The position numbers were made by a program, and so were the translations under genes. The notes under the pieces are model-generated. The model had not been told where the DNA came from. It searched no databases and saw only the letters and a program-made list of their open reading frames with translations. A stretch of DNA of 64,000 nt from Planctomycetota bacterium (GTDB taxonomy: Bacteria > Planctomycetota > Phycisphaerae > UBA1845): NCBI GenBank assembly GCA_016208685.1, contig JACQXM010000062.1:148368-212367 (forward strand), given 5' to 3'. Position 1 is the stretch's first letter, and each line of letters starts with the position of its first letter. Below are positions 34,983 through 43,477 of this stretch, one piece after another.

Positions 34983-35264
34983 ATGACGACTGCAACGCAG
35001 TGTGGGACGACGTATCAGAACTGCACCCCCGTCGGCGCTCGGCTTCCGTTCGACGCCATCAACGAGCCGGGCTGCTACGTTTGCAACTGGAGCGGCCACC
35101 TGCTCCGCGTTCCCGAGGACGGCGTCGCCCCCGGCCGTTCGCCGCTGGTCAACGTCATCGGCACCGAGCCCCTGTTTGTCACCAAGATCAGCGAGAACCC
35201 CTTCATCACGCTGACCAAGGCCAAGATGATCGCGTCCAACCTGGACATCAGCGTGAACTTCTAG
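34983..35264 (+). CDS. Small cysteine-containing protein, 93 aa, unknown
   Basis: 93 residues, soluble, no signal peptide or membrane helix. Features: C-Y-V-C-N-W-S-G-H-L-L-R-V-P (a C-x-C with nearby His), then a hydrophobic, beta-like middle (L-V-N-V-I-G-T-E-P-L-F-V-T-K-I) and an I-T-L-T-K-A-K-M-I-A-S-N-L-D-I end. An ideal AAGGAG site sits 7 bp before ATG 34983 and a strong terminator follows, so it is a monocistronic and possibly highly expressed gene. No family is recognised. Three Cys and one His in the first 41 residues could bind a metal, but the spacing fits no motif I know. Confidence 0.75.
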   Translation: MTTATQCGTTYQNCTPVGARLPFDAINEPGCYVCNWSGHLLRVPEDGVAPGRSPLVNVIGTEPLFVTKISENPFITLTKAKMIASNLDISVNF

Positions 35265-35388
35265 TCCGCCTCCGCGGACCGAGAGAGCCTTTCACCGCGC
35301 AGGCGGGGCGCCGGCGGATCGCGGCGTGACGACGGCCTGAAAAGCCGCCGAAGCCTGAGGCGAGAAAGGCGGCGAAGAAGCACATGCG

Positions 35389-35433
35389 CCGGCGGACGGG
35401 TACCCCCGTATCCCGTCCGCCGGTTGCTTTTTT
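35389..35433 (+). terminator. Strong rho-independent terminator
   Basis: A perfect 12-bp stem (CCGGCGGACGGG with CCCGTCCGCCGG, 35389-35423) around an 11-nt loop, followed by TTGC and six T (35428-35433). It ends the 93-aa gene's transcript. Confidence 0.9.
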
Positions 35434-35503
35434 ACGACCGCGGAACCCTCGACCGCTCCGCCCCCCGCCGTAGTTCAACCTGCGAACCCCGGGACCCGTC
35501 CGG

Positions 35504-36352
35504 TTAGTGCACTTCGGCGCTGTGGGTGGAAGGTGTCCGGGCGTGGCCCGCGTTGCGTCGCTCGATGGCGCGCAGCAGGTCGGGCACGGCCTTCCGTTTG
35601 CCATCCACGGTCTGAATCTCCAGTTTGGGGTTGGGTGCGGGACGCCGGCTGATCAACCGCTCTACCACGGCTTCCAGGTAGCCGCGATCCGTAGGGCGGG
35701 GAACCTGAATGCCCAGCGACTCGTAGTTCACGGGCAGGATGGCGGCACCCACGCCGATGCGAAAGCCCGTGTAGTTGTCATCCTCGATGAAGCCGATCGT
35801 GAACTTCCCCTCGGCGTTCTCGGAGACCGTGAAGTACACGGTTCCGCCGTAGTATTTGGTGCCGTCTTGGGCGCTGATCGGGCCCTTGGCTTCCAGGTCG
35901 AGGCTCAGCCAGCGGTACCCTTCCGAGCGCGTGTCGGTAATGGCGACCACGCGCAGGTCCTTGTGCACGTACCGCGGGTGGTTGCGGTCCACAAAGCATA
36001 CGTCGGGGTTGTCCGGGTCCTGCACCGCGGGATCGGGCGACTTCTGCGCCTGTAGCAAAGAGTAGTTCACGGGTTCCACAAAGCCCGCGGCTCCGGTGGT
36101 GAAGCCATCGGGGTTCAGCGCCGCCTGGAACGCCCCCAACGCTTCGCCCTCGGGCGACCAGTCGCGCACGTAGACCTCCGCGGTGATGCGGTCGCCGGGC
36201 ATCGCCGTCACTATCTTCACCGGCGCGCCGGGAATGGGCACGCCGTTGATGGCGGTCGCTTCCAGTGAGAAGGTAGGCGTGGCGGCCAGGCCGGCCGCCG
36301 TCCAGCCGAGCAGCAGTGCTGCCGCGCAACGAATTCGCATCTGGTTCACCAT
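35504..36352 (-). CDS. Exported protein of unknown function
   Basis: 282 residues. A signal peptide of about 24 residues (M-R-I-R-C-A-A-A-L-L-L-G-W, ending L-A-A-T) leads into a beta-rich domain with cohesin-like or Ig-like character (G-D-R-I-T-A-E-V-Y-V-R-D-W-S at about 54-67). The charged end (about 230-282) may be helical. No enzyme motif is seen. GGAGGA precedes ATG 36352. It follows proC on the same strand after 140 bp. Its style resembles the secreted protein at 19634 but it lacks the dockerin repeats. Confidence 0.7.
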   Translation of the reverse strand: MVNQMRIRCAAALLLGWTAAGLAATPTFSLEATAINGVPIPGAPVKIVTAMPGDRITAEVYVRDWSPEGEALGAFQAALNPDGFTTGAAGFVEPVNYSLLQAQKSPDPAVQDPDNPDVCFVDRNHPRYVHKDLRVVAITDTRSEGYRWLSLDLEAKGPISAQDGTKYYGGTVYFTVSENAEGKFTIGFIEDDNYTGFRIGVGAAILPVNYESLGIQVPRPTDRGYLEAVVERLISRRPAPNPKLEIQTVDGKRKAVPDLLRAIERRNAGHARTPSTHSAEVH

Positions 36353-36492
36353 CGATCGTCCTCCGAAATACGCCTCGGTACCTGGTTTGCCATTGCCGGA
36401 CACATCATACGACAGGGCACCGGCGGCGGCAAAACCGGTGGGGAGGATGCTGCCCGGTCTCCGCGAAACTGCCCCCGGGGCGCCGGCGGCCG

Positions 36493-37311
36493 CTAGCGAC
36501 CCAGTTCCTGGCTGCGCCGCGCGGCAGCGAGGACGGCCTCCACGATGTGATCGAACACGTTGTTCCGCGCCATGCTGTCGAGCGCCGCCTGCGTCGTGCC
36601 GCCCGGCGAGGTCACCTTCTGGCGCAGCACGCTGGGCGGTTCGCCGGTTTCCAGCATCATGCGCGCCGCCCCCAGGCAGGTTTGTTTGGCGAGTATCTCC
36701 GATTGTTGCCGTGCAAGCCCCGCCCGCTCCCCGGCGGCGGTGAGGGCCTCGACGAAGAAGTAGAAGTAGGCGGGGCCGGTCCCGGAGACGGCGGTAACCG
36801 CATCCATCTGACCCTCGTCGTCGATGACGATCGCTCTGCCGCCGGCCTCGAAGATGCGCTGGGCGCGAAGTAAGTCCACGGGCTGCGCGTTCCTTCCCTT
36901 GCACACGCCCGCCATCCCCGCCCCCACGTGGACCGGAAGGTTGGGCATGGCGCGGACCACCCGCGCGGCGACCCCGGGAAACTGGGCCTCCAGCGTGGCG
37001 GTCGAAACCCCCGCCATGATGGACACGATGAGGTGATCGCCGCGCACCAGATCGCGCACGCCGGCACAGACCTCCATGAACTGCTGGGGCTTGACGGCCA
37101 GCACCACGATGTCGCTGTTCTCCACCACCTGACGGTTGTCCGCGGTGACCACAATGTGGAAGCGGTCCGCAAACAGCTTGCGGCGTGCCTCGGAGGGGTC
37201 GGAGGCAATCATGCGGTCTTCGAAGAGCACGGTGTTTCGCAAGATGCCGTGGACGATCCCCTCGGCGGCGTTGCCCGCGCCGATGACGCCGATTTCGAAT
37301 TGCGTTGCCAT
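36493..37311 (-). CDS. proC: Pyrroline-5-carboxylate reductase
   Basis: 272 residues, the usual length. It reduces 1-pyrroline-5-carboxylate with NAD(P)H in the last step of proline synthesis. The Rossmann start is I-G-V-I-G-A-G-N-A-A; A-V-K-P-Q-Q is the family motif after strand 4; R-A-M-P-N-L-P and the C-terminal A-V-S-G-T-G-P-A-Y and V-T-S-P-G-G-T-T substrate-binding signatures are intact. Only 29 bp separate its start from the divergent DUF167 gene. Other proline-pathway genes are not in the window. Confidence 0.93.
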   Translation of the reverse strand: MATQFEIGVIGAGNAAEGIVHGILRNTVLFEDRMIASDPSEARRKLFADRFHIVVTADNRQVVENSDIVVLAVKPQQFMEVCAGVRDLVRGDHLIVSIMAGVSTATLEAQFPGVAARVVRAMPNLPVHVGAGMAGVCKGRNAQPVDLLRAQRIFEAGGRAIVIDDEGQMDAVTAVSGTGPAYFYFFVEALTAAGERAGLARQQSEILAKQTCLGAARMMLETGEPPSVLRQKVTSPGGTTQAALDSMARNNVFDHIVEAVLAAARRSQELGR

Positions 37312-37340
37312 AGCGTTGTCACCCGCCCTACACTGCCGCG

Positions 37341-37631
37341 ATGCTCGACCTACGAGCCGACGACGGCGGGGTGATTATAGCCGTGAAGGTCGTCCCCGGC
37401 GCGTCCGCCACGCGCCTGGCCGGAAGGTGGGAGAATCGGGCGAAAATCACCGTCGCCGCACCGGCAGAGAAGGGCAAGGCCAACGAAGCGCTGGCGGCGT
37501 TCCTGGCCAAGCTGCTTGGAGTGCGTAAACGCGACGTGGAGGTGATCGCCGGGCACACCACCCCGCTGAAGTCCGTGCGGGTCACGGGGATCAGCGTGGA
37601 AGCCGCGCGCCAGACGCTGGAACCCGGCTGA
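37341..37631 (+). CDS. DUF167 (YggU/UPF0235) family protein
   Basis: 96 residues covering the whole DUF167 domain: V-K-V-V-P-G-A-S near the start, then V-A-A-P-A-E-K-G-K-A-N-E-A-L and L-L-G-V, the standard pattern. The family is a small alpha/beta fold of unknown function, and its gene often lies beside proC, as here in divergent orientation. The start ATG 37341 is 29 bp from proC, so the two promoters must overlap each other or the coding ends. Confidence 0.9.
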   Translation: MLDLRADDGGVIIAVKVVPGASATRLAGRWENRAKITVAAPAEKGKANEALAAFLAKLLGVRKRDVEVIAGHTTPLKSVRVTGISVEAARQTLEPG

Positions 37632-37705
37632 GGCCCGCGGCCGCATCCCACCTGTCGCGGAGGCGCCGCCCGGGGAATCGGGCCCGCCTGTTGCTGTCGA
37701 CGGCG

Positions 37706-38293
37706 TCAGCGGCAGCGTTCGACGGTGTTGACGATGGGCAGCGGGTCGGGGTTCTTGGCCCGGGCCCGTCCGTACTTGCTGATCCTCGCCGCCCAATCGT
37801 CGGCCGTACCGATGGTCTTGGTTTTCGTGCGCAACAGTTCGGCGTCCACGATCTCGATGCAGTCGCGCAGCGTCTCATTGGCCTTGAGATAACGATCCAG
37901 CACGTAGTTGGTGAAAAACGGCGTCCCCTTGGGATCCGTCCGCTGCGCCTCGTTGGCCACGTGCCAGAAGTCGATGCTGAACCACTCCACGTAGTACCCG
38001 TGCTTCTCGCTGATGTAGAGCACGAGGCGGTTCTTGCCGCCCGAGGTATCGACTTCGACCTTCACGTCCAGTTCGGGAGGCGGGTTCGGATCCTCGCCGG
38101 GAAGCGGGCCGCGACGGTGCAGCGGTGTGTTGACAATGTCGGCGAGTTCTCGATCGGCGCGAGCCTCCGGGGATTCGACCAGGGCATCGTCGTCGACGGC
38201 TGCGGCGCTGGGCGGAGCCGCCGGCTTTCGCACGGCAAAAAAGACCGCGAGCGCGGCCGCCACCACGATCAGAATCACCAGTCGAGCGCTCAT
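37706..38293 (-). CDS. Membrane-anchored protein of unknown function
   Basis: 195 residues. One N-terminal hydrophobic segment (about 4-21) serves as a signal anchor, followed by an acidic/proline linker and a soluble domain with a beta-strand region (L-D-V-K-V-E-V-D-T-S-G-G-K-N-R-L-V-L-Y-I-S-E) and a Trp/Tyr-rich helix region. I recognise no family. CAGGAA precedes ATG 38293. It converges with the DUF167 gene and is 386 bp downstream of the sigma/anti-sigma/STN set on the same strand. Confidence 0.65.
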   Translation of the reverse strand: MSARLVILIVVAAALAVFFAVRKPAAPPSAAAVDDDALVESPEARADRELADIVNTPLHRRGPLPGEDPNPPPELDVKVEVDTSGGKNRLVLYISEKHGYYVEWFSIDFWHVANEAQRTDPKGTPFFTNYVLDRYLKANETLRDCIEIVDAELLRTKTKTIGTADDWAARISKYGRARAKNPDPLPIVNTVERCR

Positions 38294-38679
38294 CGAAAGT
38301 TCCTGTCGCTTGCCTTCCGCCCCCGTCCCGCCATCAGGCAACGCACCGGGGTCGACGCTGCTGGCAGACCACCGGTCGGCCTGCGCCCTTCGCGCCGGCC
38401 AAAGTCTACATCCCAGCCGTAGTTAGACGACCACTGCCGGGCAGTGGTTCCCCGCCCGCCGCGGTACGAGGGATACTGTAGCCGCAACCGGCGGCACGGC
38501 AAGGATCGCGAATCGTGGGTCAACGCCGTCGAGGCGGGCGCTTGGAGTTGGCGACTGCGTGGGTGGGCGAGTGGGGCAGCCGGTGGGATGGCGCGGTGGC
38601 ATGGCCATCGCGCAGTCGCATCACGACGAAGCGTGGCCATGCGTCATTTGACCGGCGTCGTACGCCGCGGGCTCTGGCG
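38294..38679. other. Gene-free interval with a perfect inverted repeat
   Basis: 386 bp between same-strand genes. A perfect 9-bp inverted repeat (GCATGGCCA at 38599-38607; TGGCCATGC at 38634-38642) lies just past the stop of the STN-domain gene. No T-run follows on the transcribed strand. No coding sequence is supported. Confidence 0.45.
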
Positions 38680-39792
38680 CTACCGCCCGGCCTTGCCGTC
38701 CATCCCGCGAAGCTGCTCGAAGGCGGCCTTTAGATCTTCTTCGCGGCGCTCCCGAAGGTCCGGCGGCAGTTCGGAGGCCCGGATCAGCCATTCGATGGAC
38801 TTGCCTCCGGGCAGAGGGATGACGATTTTGGCGACGTAGGGATCGGCGCCGGGCGCCGGCTCGGGGGCGCCGTGGGCGGCGGCCGGTGTCTCGCCGGGCG
38901 GCGTCGGCGGGCGGAAAAGCACCACGCCCTGGGCATCCAGTGCGTAAGCCAATCCCGTGAACGCCGTGATCTTCTCCATCACCTGCTGGAGCGGCATCTG
39001 TTCCACGTTCAGCGAGAAGTTCCGTTGCATGTTCGCGGGAAGCGAAGCGAGCACGCCGGGCTCGGCGCGGACCACCACGCCGGCACGATCGCCCAGGGCG
39101 TTGAGCACGTCGACGAGCGGCCGGTAGTTCATGCGCAACGAGATGGGCTGCGAGAGCTGCCGCTGCACCCGCTGCTCCGGGCTGCTGACGATGAACTGCG
39201 TGCCCGCAACGCACCACACCCATCCCAGGTTGCGGCAGGCGACGCCGAGCACCGCGTCACCGGGCCCGGCGCCCGCGGCCTTGATCGCCGCCGCCAGCCG
39301 CTGCCAGCCGTCGGCGTCAGGCACCTGCAACTGCACCTTCGCTTGCAGTGTGTGCAAGGCGGCCTCGTCGGTTCCCGGTTGCAGGCGCGCCAGTTCCGCC
39401 AGAGCGTCCAGCTCCTCCCAGGTGGGAGCCCGTCCCAGGCACGCCAGCGCCTCCTTGGGGCCGATGGCAATGGCATCGCCGGCGACGGCGAACGTCAGAC
39501 CCAGAGGGCCGAGCAGCTCCGCCAGCGCCTGGCGAAGCGGCATGCTGGAGAACTCCACGCCGACCGTGGTGTCCGCCCCATGCGGGGTAAGCCGCACAAC
39601 CTCGGGCGGCAGCACGATCCTGGTGTTGGCCTGCTTGGCCAGCGCCTGGACCGCGTCACCGAGTTTGGTGTTCTCGAGCTTGACGTTGACCACGCGGTCC
39701 AGCGACTGCTCTACGCCGCCGCGGCTCTCGCCCGCGGAGGCGGGCAGCGCCGACGCGGCGAGCACCCACAGAATGGACACCATACGGTTCAT
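38680..39792 (-). CDS. Exported protein with two STN/secretin-N-like domains
   Basis: 370 residues with a signal peptide (about 1-20). Two similar beta-alpha-beta segments occur: residues ~34-112 (V-V-N-V-K-L-E-N-T-K-L-G-D-A-V-Q-A-L) and ~213-300 (I-S-L-R-M-N-Y-R-P-L-V-D-V-L-N-A-L, then N-V-E-Q-M-P-L-Q-Q-V-M-E-K-I). This pattern is the STN fold found at the N-terminus of secretins and TonB-dependent signal transducers. No secretin barrel or TonB receptor follows. AAGGAAG precedes the ATG. It is third in an operon after an ECF sigma factor and a membrane anti-sigma protein, so a sensing role in the periplasm is plausible. Confidence 0.75.
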   Translation of the reverse strand: MNRMVSILWVLAASALPASAGESRGGVEQSLDRVVNVKLENTKLGDAVQALAKQANTRIVLPPEVVRLTPHGADTTVGVEFSSMPLRQALAELLGPLGLTFAVAGDAIAIGPKEALACLGRAPTWEELDALAELARLQPGTDEAALHTLQAKVQLQVPDADGWQRLAAAIKAAGAGPGDAVLGVACRNLGWVWCVAGTQFIVSSPEQRVQRQLSQPISLRMNYRPLVDVLNALGDRAGVVVRAEPGVLASLPANMQRNFSLNVEQMPLQQVMEKITAFTGLAYALDAQGVVLFRPPTPPGETPAAAHGAPEPAPGADPYVAKIVIPLPGGKSIEWLIRASELPPDLRERREEDLKAAFEQLRGMDGKAGR

Positions 39793-39839
39793 ATACTTCC
39801 TTTTCCCTTGGGTCCCATCGACTCCCCAAGACCCCTACC

Positions 39840-40517
39840 CTACAACGGCGGCGCCTCCGCGGAGCCATCGTCAACCGGCGATGCACCAATGGACGCAAGG
39901 GAGATGCCGGGGACGCCCGGAACAGCCGGCACGCCGCCCGACGTACGATCAAAGGACACAACCGCGACACGCTGGTCGCTGTTCAAAGGCGCTCGCGATC
40001 CGCCGACCACGACGCGTTCGATCGTCACTCGGGATCGCGGCGTTTGCTTGCCCGCCGGCCAGAAGCCGGTGGTCACGGCCAGCACGATGGCCGCGGCCGC
40101 CGCCAGCGGGGTAGCGATGCGGAACAGCAGCGTGCGCCCCACCGTACGGCGCTCTCGACTCCGCACTCGCTTCATGACCGCGGCGGTAAAACGCACGTCG
40201 TCAACGACGGCGCGCCGCGCGCCCCAGCGAACCAGCAACCGATCCACGGCCGCCAGTCCCTCGTCGGCGGGATCGCCGGCGCGGGCCGCAACCGTCTCCG
40301 CAAACGCCGCCCAGTCGATTTCCGGCACAGGTTGTGCCGCGCCCCAACGACCGAGGAGTTCCTGCGCCTCGCGGAGGCGATCCGCCTGGTTGTGGAGCGA
40401 CGGATCGGCGGCGAGCGCCGCGTCGAGCCGCTGCTGCTCTTCCGGCGTGAGTGCCTCGTCCATGGCCCGGCTGAGCAGGAACAGCGGGTCTTGCGGGTTG
40501 TACGGTGCTTCGGACAT
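39840..40517 (-). CDS. Membrane-bound anti-sigma-like protein
   Basis: 225 residues. The cytoplasmic N-terminal part (1 to ~125) has F-L-L-S-R-A-M-D-E-A-L-T-P-E-E-Q-Q-R-L-D-A-A-L-A-A-D-P, the helical pattern of anti-sigma domains in planctomycetes; the zinc H-x3-C-x2-C motif is absent. One membrane helix (about 130-152) is followed by a periplasmic tail. It lies 43 bp downstream of the ECF sigma gene and 47 bp before the STN gene, all in the same direction, which supports its job of holding that sigma factor. Confidence 0.8.
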   Translation of the reverse strand: MSEAPYNPQDPLFLLSRAMDEALTPEEQQRLDAALAADPSLHNQADRLREAQELLGRWGAAQPVPEIDWAAFAETVAARAGDPADEGLAAVDRLLVRWGARRAVVDDVRFTAAVMKRVRSRERRTVGRTLLFRIATPLAAAAAIVLAVTTGFWPAGKQTPRSRVTIERVVVGGSRAPLNSDQRVAVVSFDRTSGGVPAVPGVPGISLASIGASPVDDGSAEAPPL

Positions 40518-40560
40518 CGGTTCGACGTTGTGGTGGCCGGCCCGCGGCTCACCCTTTTTC

Positions 40561-41175
40561 TCAAAGAAACTTATCCAACAGATCGCGCATCTTCCGGCGC
40601 GCCTGGAACACGTTCCACTTCACCAGCTCAATGCTGCAATCGAGGATCTCCGCCACTTCCTTCTGCGGCATGCCCTCCACGGAAAAGAGCACCAGGGCCA
40701 GGCGCTGCTTCTCCGGAAGCTGCTCTAAGCCTCTGGAGATCGCCGCCCGCAGCTCCTCGGGCATGGCTCCGTCGTCGTCCTCCAGGGCGACCTCGAGCGC
40801 CTGCCCGGTTCGGGGGTTCCGCAGGTCCGCCGTCGCCGTCTCGGTATCGTCCAGCGGCGACGCCGCCCGCCCCGCCCGGGATCGGCGGTAGTTGAGCGCC
40901 AGGTTGGTCACCACGCGCATCAGCCAGGGGCCGAACCGCGCGGGGTCGTCGAGTTGTGCGAGGTTGCGAAACGCTCGCACGAACGCGTCCTGGCCCACGT
41001 CGCTGGCGTCCTCGGCGTTGCCCAGCAGGCGAAAGGCGACCGACACGACACGGCGCTGGTACAGGCGCACAAGGGCGGCGAACGCCGCCGCATCGCCCGC
41101 CTGGGCGCGTCGGACGGCCGCCACTTCCGCTGCCGGTGTTGTCTGCGCCGCGCTGCCCAACTCGCTTGCGTCCAT
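40561..41175 (-). CDS. ECF-type RNA polymerase sigma factor
   Basis: 204 residues with the two ECF domains: sigma-2 (about 32-98; V-G-Q-D-A-F-V-R-A-F is the region 2.2 segment and F-G-P-W-L-M-R-V-V-T-N-L the 2.4 segment) and sigma-4 (about 145-200; L-P-E-K-Q-R-L-A-L-V-L and M-P-Q-K-E-V-A-E-I-L-D). It should direct polymerase to genes for an envelope signal. ATG 41175 is used; GTG 41187 is possible. The ribosome-binding site is weak. The start faces the truncated panC, about 200 bp away, so its promoter region lies where panC's missing end should be. Confidence 0.9.
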   Translation of the reverse strand: MDASELGSAAQTTPAAEVAAVRRAQAGDAAAFAALVRLYQRRVVSVAFRLLGNAEDASDVGQDAFVRAFRNLAQLDDPARFGPWLMRVVTNLALNYRRSRAGRAASPLDDTETATADLRNPRTGQALEVALEDDDGAMPEELRAAISRGLEQLPEKQRLALVLFSVEGMPQKEVAEILDCSIELVKWNVFQARRKMRDLLDKFL

Positions 41176-41384
41176 ACCGTTAGACACCCGGGGCCCGCGG
41201 TTCGTTAGGCGGTGGACACGCAACGACCGCCGCTACGCCGCCGGCCGCTCCACCCAGCGGCGAAAAGCCGGCGAAATCCGCGGATTCTGGGACCCTGCAC
41301 CCGCAAAACCGTGGATTGTGCAGCGGATCGCCGGGCCCGTATAGTAAGCGGACCGGAAACGTGAACGCCCGGGGGGATCGCCCC

Positions 41385-42128
41385 ATGCACGTGCTCAAGG
41401 ACATCGCGCCGGCCCGCCAATCGGTCACCATCTTCGTCAACCCCACCCAGTTCGGACCGCAAGAGGACCTGGCCGCCTACCCGCGCCCGCTCCAGGCCGA
41501 CCTGGCTGCCTGTGAGAAGGCAGGAGTGGATGCGGTCTTTGCGCCCGACGTGGAGACCATGTACCCGGGCGGCGTGTTCACCCGCGTACACGTAGCGACG
41601 CTAACCGACGGACTCTGCGGGCCGCACCGGCCCGGACATTTCGACGGCGTGGCCACCGTCGTGGCCAAGCTCTTTCAAATTCTTCCCGCGGATGCGGCGT
41701 TCTTCGGCGAGAAGGACTACCAGCAGCTTCGCGTGGTGCAACAGTTGGTGCGCGATCTGAACATCCCGGTGGAGGTCGTCGGCTGCCCCACGGTGCGCGA
41801 GCCGGACGGACTGGCGATGTCCAGCCGCAACGCCTACCTTGTGCCCGCGCAGCGCGCCCAGGCCGCCTGCCTGTACCAGGCGCTGAACCGCGCCTGCACC
41901 CGCGCCGCGGGCGGCGTGCGCCGCGCCGCGGAATTGATCGACGGCATTCGCGGCGACATCCTGGCCGCCGGACCGGCCGGGATCGATTATGTCGAGATCG
42001 TCGATGCCGTCACCCTCGAGCCTCTCACCGCCGTCAACCGCGCGGCGCGAATCTGCCTGGCGGTGCGCATCGGCGGCTGCCGACTGATCGACAACGTCGC
42101 GGTGGACATGCCCGCGGGCCCCATCTAG
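41385..42128 (+). CDS. panC: Pantothenate synthetase lacking its N-terminal ATP-binding motif
   Basis: 247 residues against about 280 in the family. From I-F-V-N-P-T-Q-F-G onward all blocks are present: E-D-L-A-A-Y-P-R, the H-F-D-G-V-A-T-V-V region, F-F-G-E-K-D-Y-Q-Q-L, R-E-P-D-G-L-A-M-S-S-R-N (the KMSKS-like loop) and the C-terminal domain. The first ~40-50 residues, which should hold the P-T-M-G-A-L-H-x-G-H (HIGH-type) ATP site, are missing. The upstream DNA in all three frames lacks it. ATG 41385 follows a GGGGGG run. Either the gene is a 5'-deleted pseudogene or the protein has lost normal adenylation. The sigma-factor gene diverges immediately upstream. Confidence 0.8.
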   Translation: MHVLKDIAPARQSVTIFVNPTQFGPQEDLAAYPRPLQADLAACEKAGVDAVFAPDVETMYPGGVFTRVHVATLTDGLCGPHRPGHFDGVATVVAKLFQILPADAAFFGEKDYQQLRVVQQLVRDLNIPVEVVGCPTVREPDGLAMSSRNAYLVPAQRAQAACLYQALNRACTRAAGGVRRAAELIDGIRGDILAAGPAGIDYVEIVDAVTLEPLTAVNRAARICLAVRIGGCRLIDNVAVDMPAGPI

Positions 42129-42237
42129 GATGGCCCTGCTGTATGCGGGAGCGGCGCGCCCCGCGGCAGCTTCGACGGTTACAAAGTTCGACGCCCCGTG
42201 CTTTCACCGCGCCACGCGGAACCGGCGGACCCTCGGC

Positions 42238-43419
42238 ATGCATCCCGAACTCTTCGTTATCCCCATTATCGACAAGAGCGTCACCGTCTGGGGCTTCTGC
42301 CTGATGGTGGGGTTCTTAAGCGCCGTGTGGATGGCGATGCGCCGCGCGGCGCGGGTGCAGGTGGATCCCGACCGGATTCTCGACGTGTCGTTCATCGCGC
42401 TGCTCGCCGGGGTGAGCGGGGCGCGGCTGTTCTACGTGATCCATTACTGGCATACGGACTTCGCCGGCCGGCCCAACAAGTTGTTTGCCGTGCTGGACTG
42501 TACCGAAGGGGGCATGGAGTTTTTCGGCGGCCTGCTCGGCGCGGCGCTCGCCGTGGCGCTCTACATGTGGCTCAAGAAGCTGCCGGTGCGGCTCTTCCTC
42601 GATATTCTGGCGCCGGGAGCCATGTGGGGTCATGCCCTGGGACGCATCGGTTGCTTTTTCAACGGCTGCTGTTTCGGCGCCCTGTGCCTTTCGGGCAGCG
42701 GCGAGGCGCCGAAGTACCCCTGGGCGGTGCGCTTTCCGTACGGCAGTTCCGCCCACGTGCAAGACTGGACGGAGCGCCGTGTGACGGTTCCCGCGGAGCT
42801 CATCATCACCCGCGGCACGCCGGCCTACCTGCTCCGCGCCGCCACGCTCAACCTGCCCATCGAGAAGATCGAAGGCCCCCGCCGGCGGGTCGAGCAGTTG
42901 GAAAAAGCTCTCGCCGATGCCAAGGCGCACGACGGCGCCGCGGCCGAGGTATCCGCGCTGACCGCGCAGCTCACCGCGGCAAAGGAGGCGCAGGAGGCGG
43001 GCAGGCGAAAGCACTACCTCGACGACCTGGAATGGGCCCAGACCTTCCCCTCGCGGGTGAACCCGCAGCGCAAGACGTCCATCAGCGAGCTGCGCCGGCT
43101 GGCCGAGGGGTGTCGTTCGCTGCCCGTGCATCCGGTGCAGATTTATTCGGCGATCAGCGCCCTGCTGCTTTCCGGCTTTCTTTCCGCGGTGTTCTATATG
43201 CGCCGGCGCCACGGGCTGGTAATCGGCCTGCTGGCCGTGCTCTACCCCATCAGCCGCGTGCTGGAGGAGATGATCCGCAGCGACAATCCCCACGACACCG
43301 TGGGGCTGACTATCTCACAATTCGTGAGCCTGGCGGTCTTCCTCGGCGGCGCGGCGTTCCTCTGGACGCTCTATCGACGCCCGCCGGAGGAGGCGGGGGG
43401 CGTGCTCCCGAAAACCTGA
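42238..43419 (+). CDS. lgt: Prolipoprotein diacylglyceryl transferase with a large insertion
   Basis: 393 residues against roughly 260-300 in the usual enzyme. Lgt moves diacylglycerol from phosphatidylglycerol to the lipobox cysteine of prolipoproteins in the inner membrane. Conserved blocks: G-A-R-L-F-Y-V-I near residue 61, E-G-G-M-E-F-F-G-G at 90-98, G-R-I-G-C-F-F-N-G-C-C at 135-145 and H-P-V-Q-I-Y-S-A at 298-305, then a final membrane pair. Residues about 171-293 are an extra, charged, partly coiled-coil segment (about 209-258) in a loop between membrane helices. ATG 42238 begins the conserved N-terminus; longer reading is unlikely. Confidence 0.9.
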   Translation: MHPELFVIPIIDKSVTVWGFCLMVGFLSAVWMAMRRAARVQVDPDRILDVSFIALLAGVSGARLFYVIHYWHTDFAGRPNKLFAVLDCTEGGMEFFGGLLGAALAVALYMWLKKLPVRLFLDILAPGAMWGHALGRIGCFFNGCCFGALCLSGSGEAPKYPWAVRFPYGSSAHVQDWTERRVTVPAELIITRGTPAYLLRAATLNLPIEKIEGPRRRVEQLEKALADAKAHDGAAAEVSALTAQLTAAKEAQEAGRRKHYLDDLEWAQTFPSRVNPQRKTSISELRRLAEGCRSLPVHPVQIYSAISALLLSGFLSAVFYMRRRHGLVIGLLAVLYPISRVLEEMIRSDNPHDTVGLTISQFVSLAVFLGGAAFLWTLYRRPPEEAGGVLPKT

Positions 43420-43477
43420 TCGGGTGATTTGAGAGTTCAAGCCGCGAGCACGAACAGTCGCCACCCCGCATGAGCGC

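Noticed and set aside
41316..41384. TTG-initiated extension that might restore the panC N-terminus
   Set aside because: The 23 added residues contain no P-T-M-G-A-L-H-x-G-H motif or likeness to the family.
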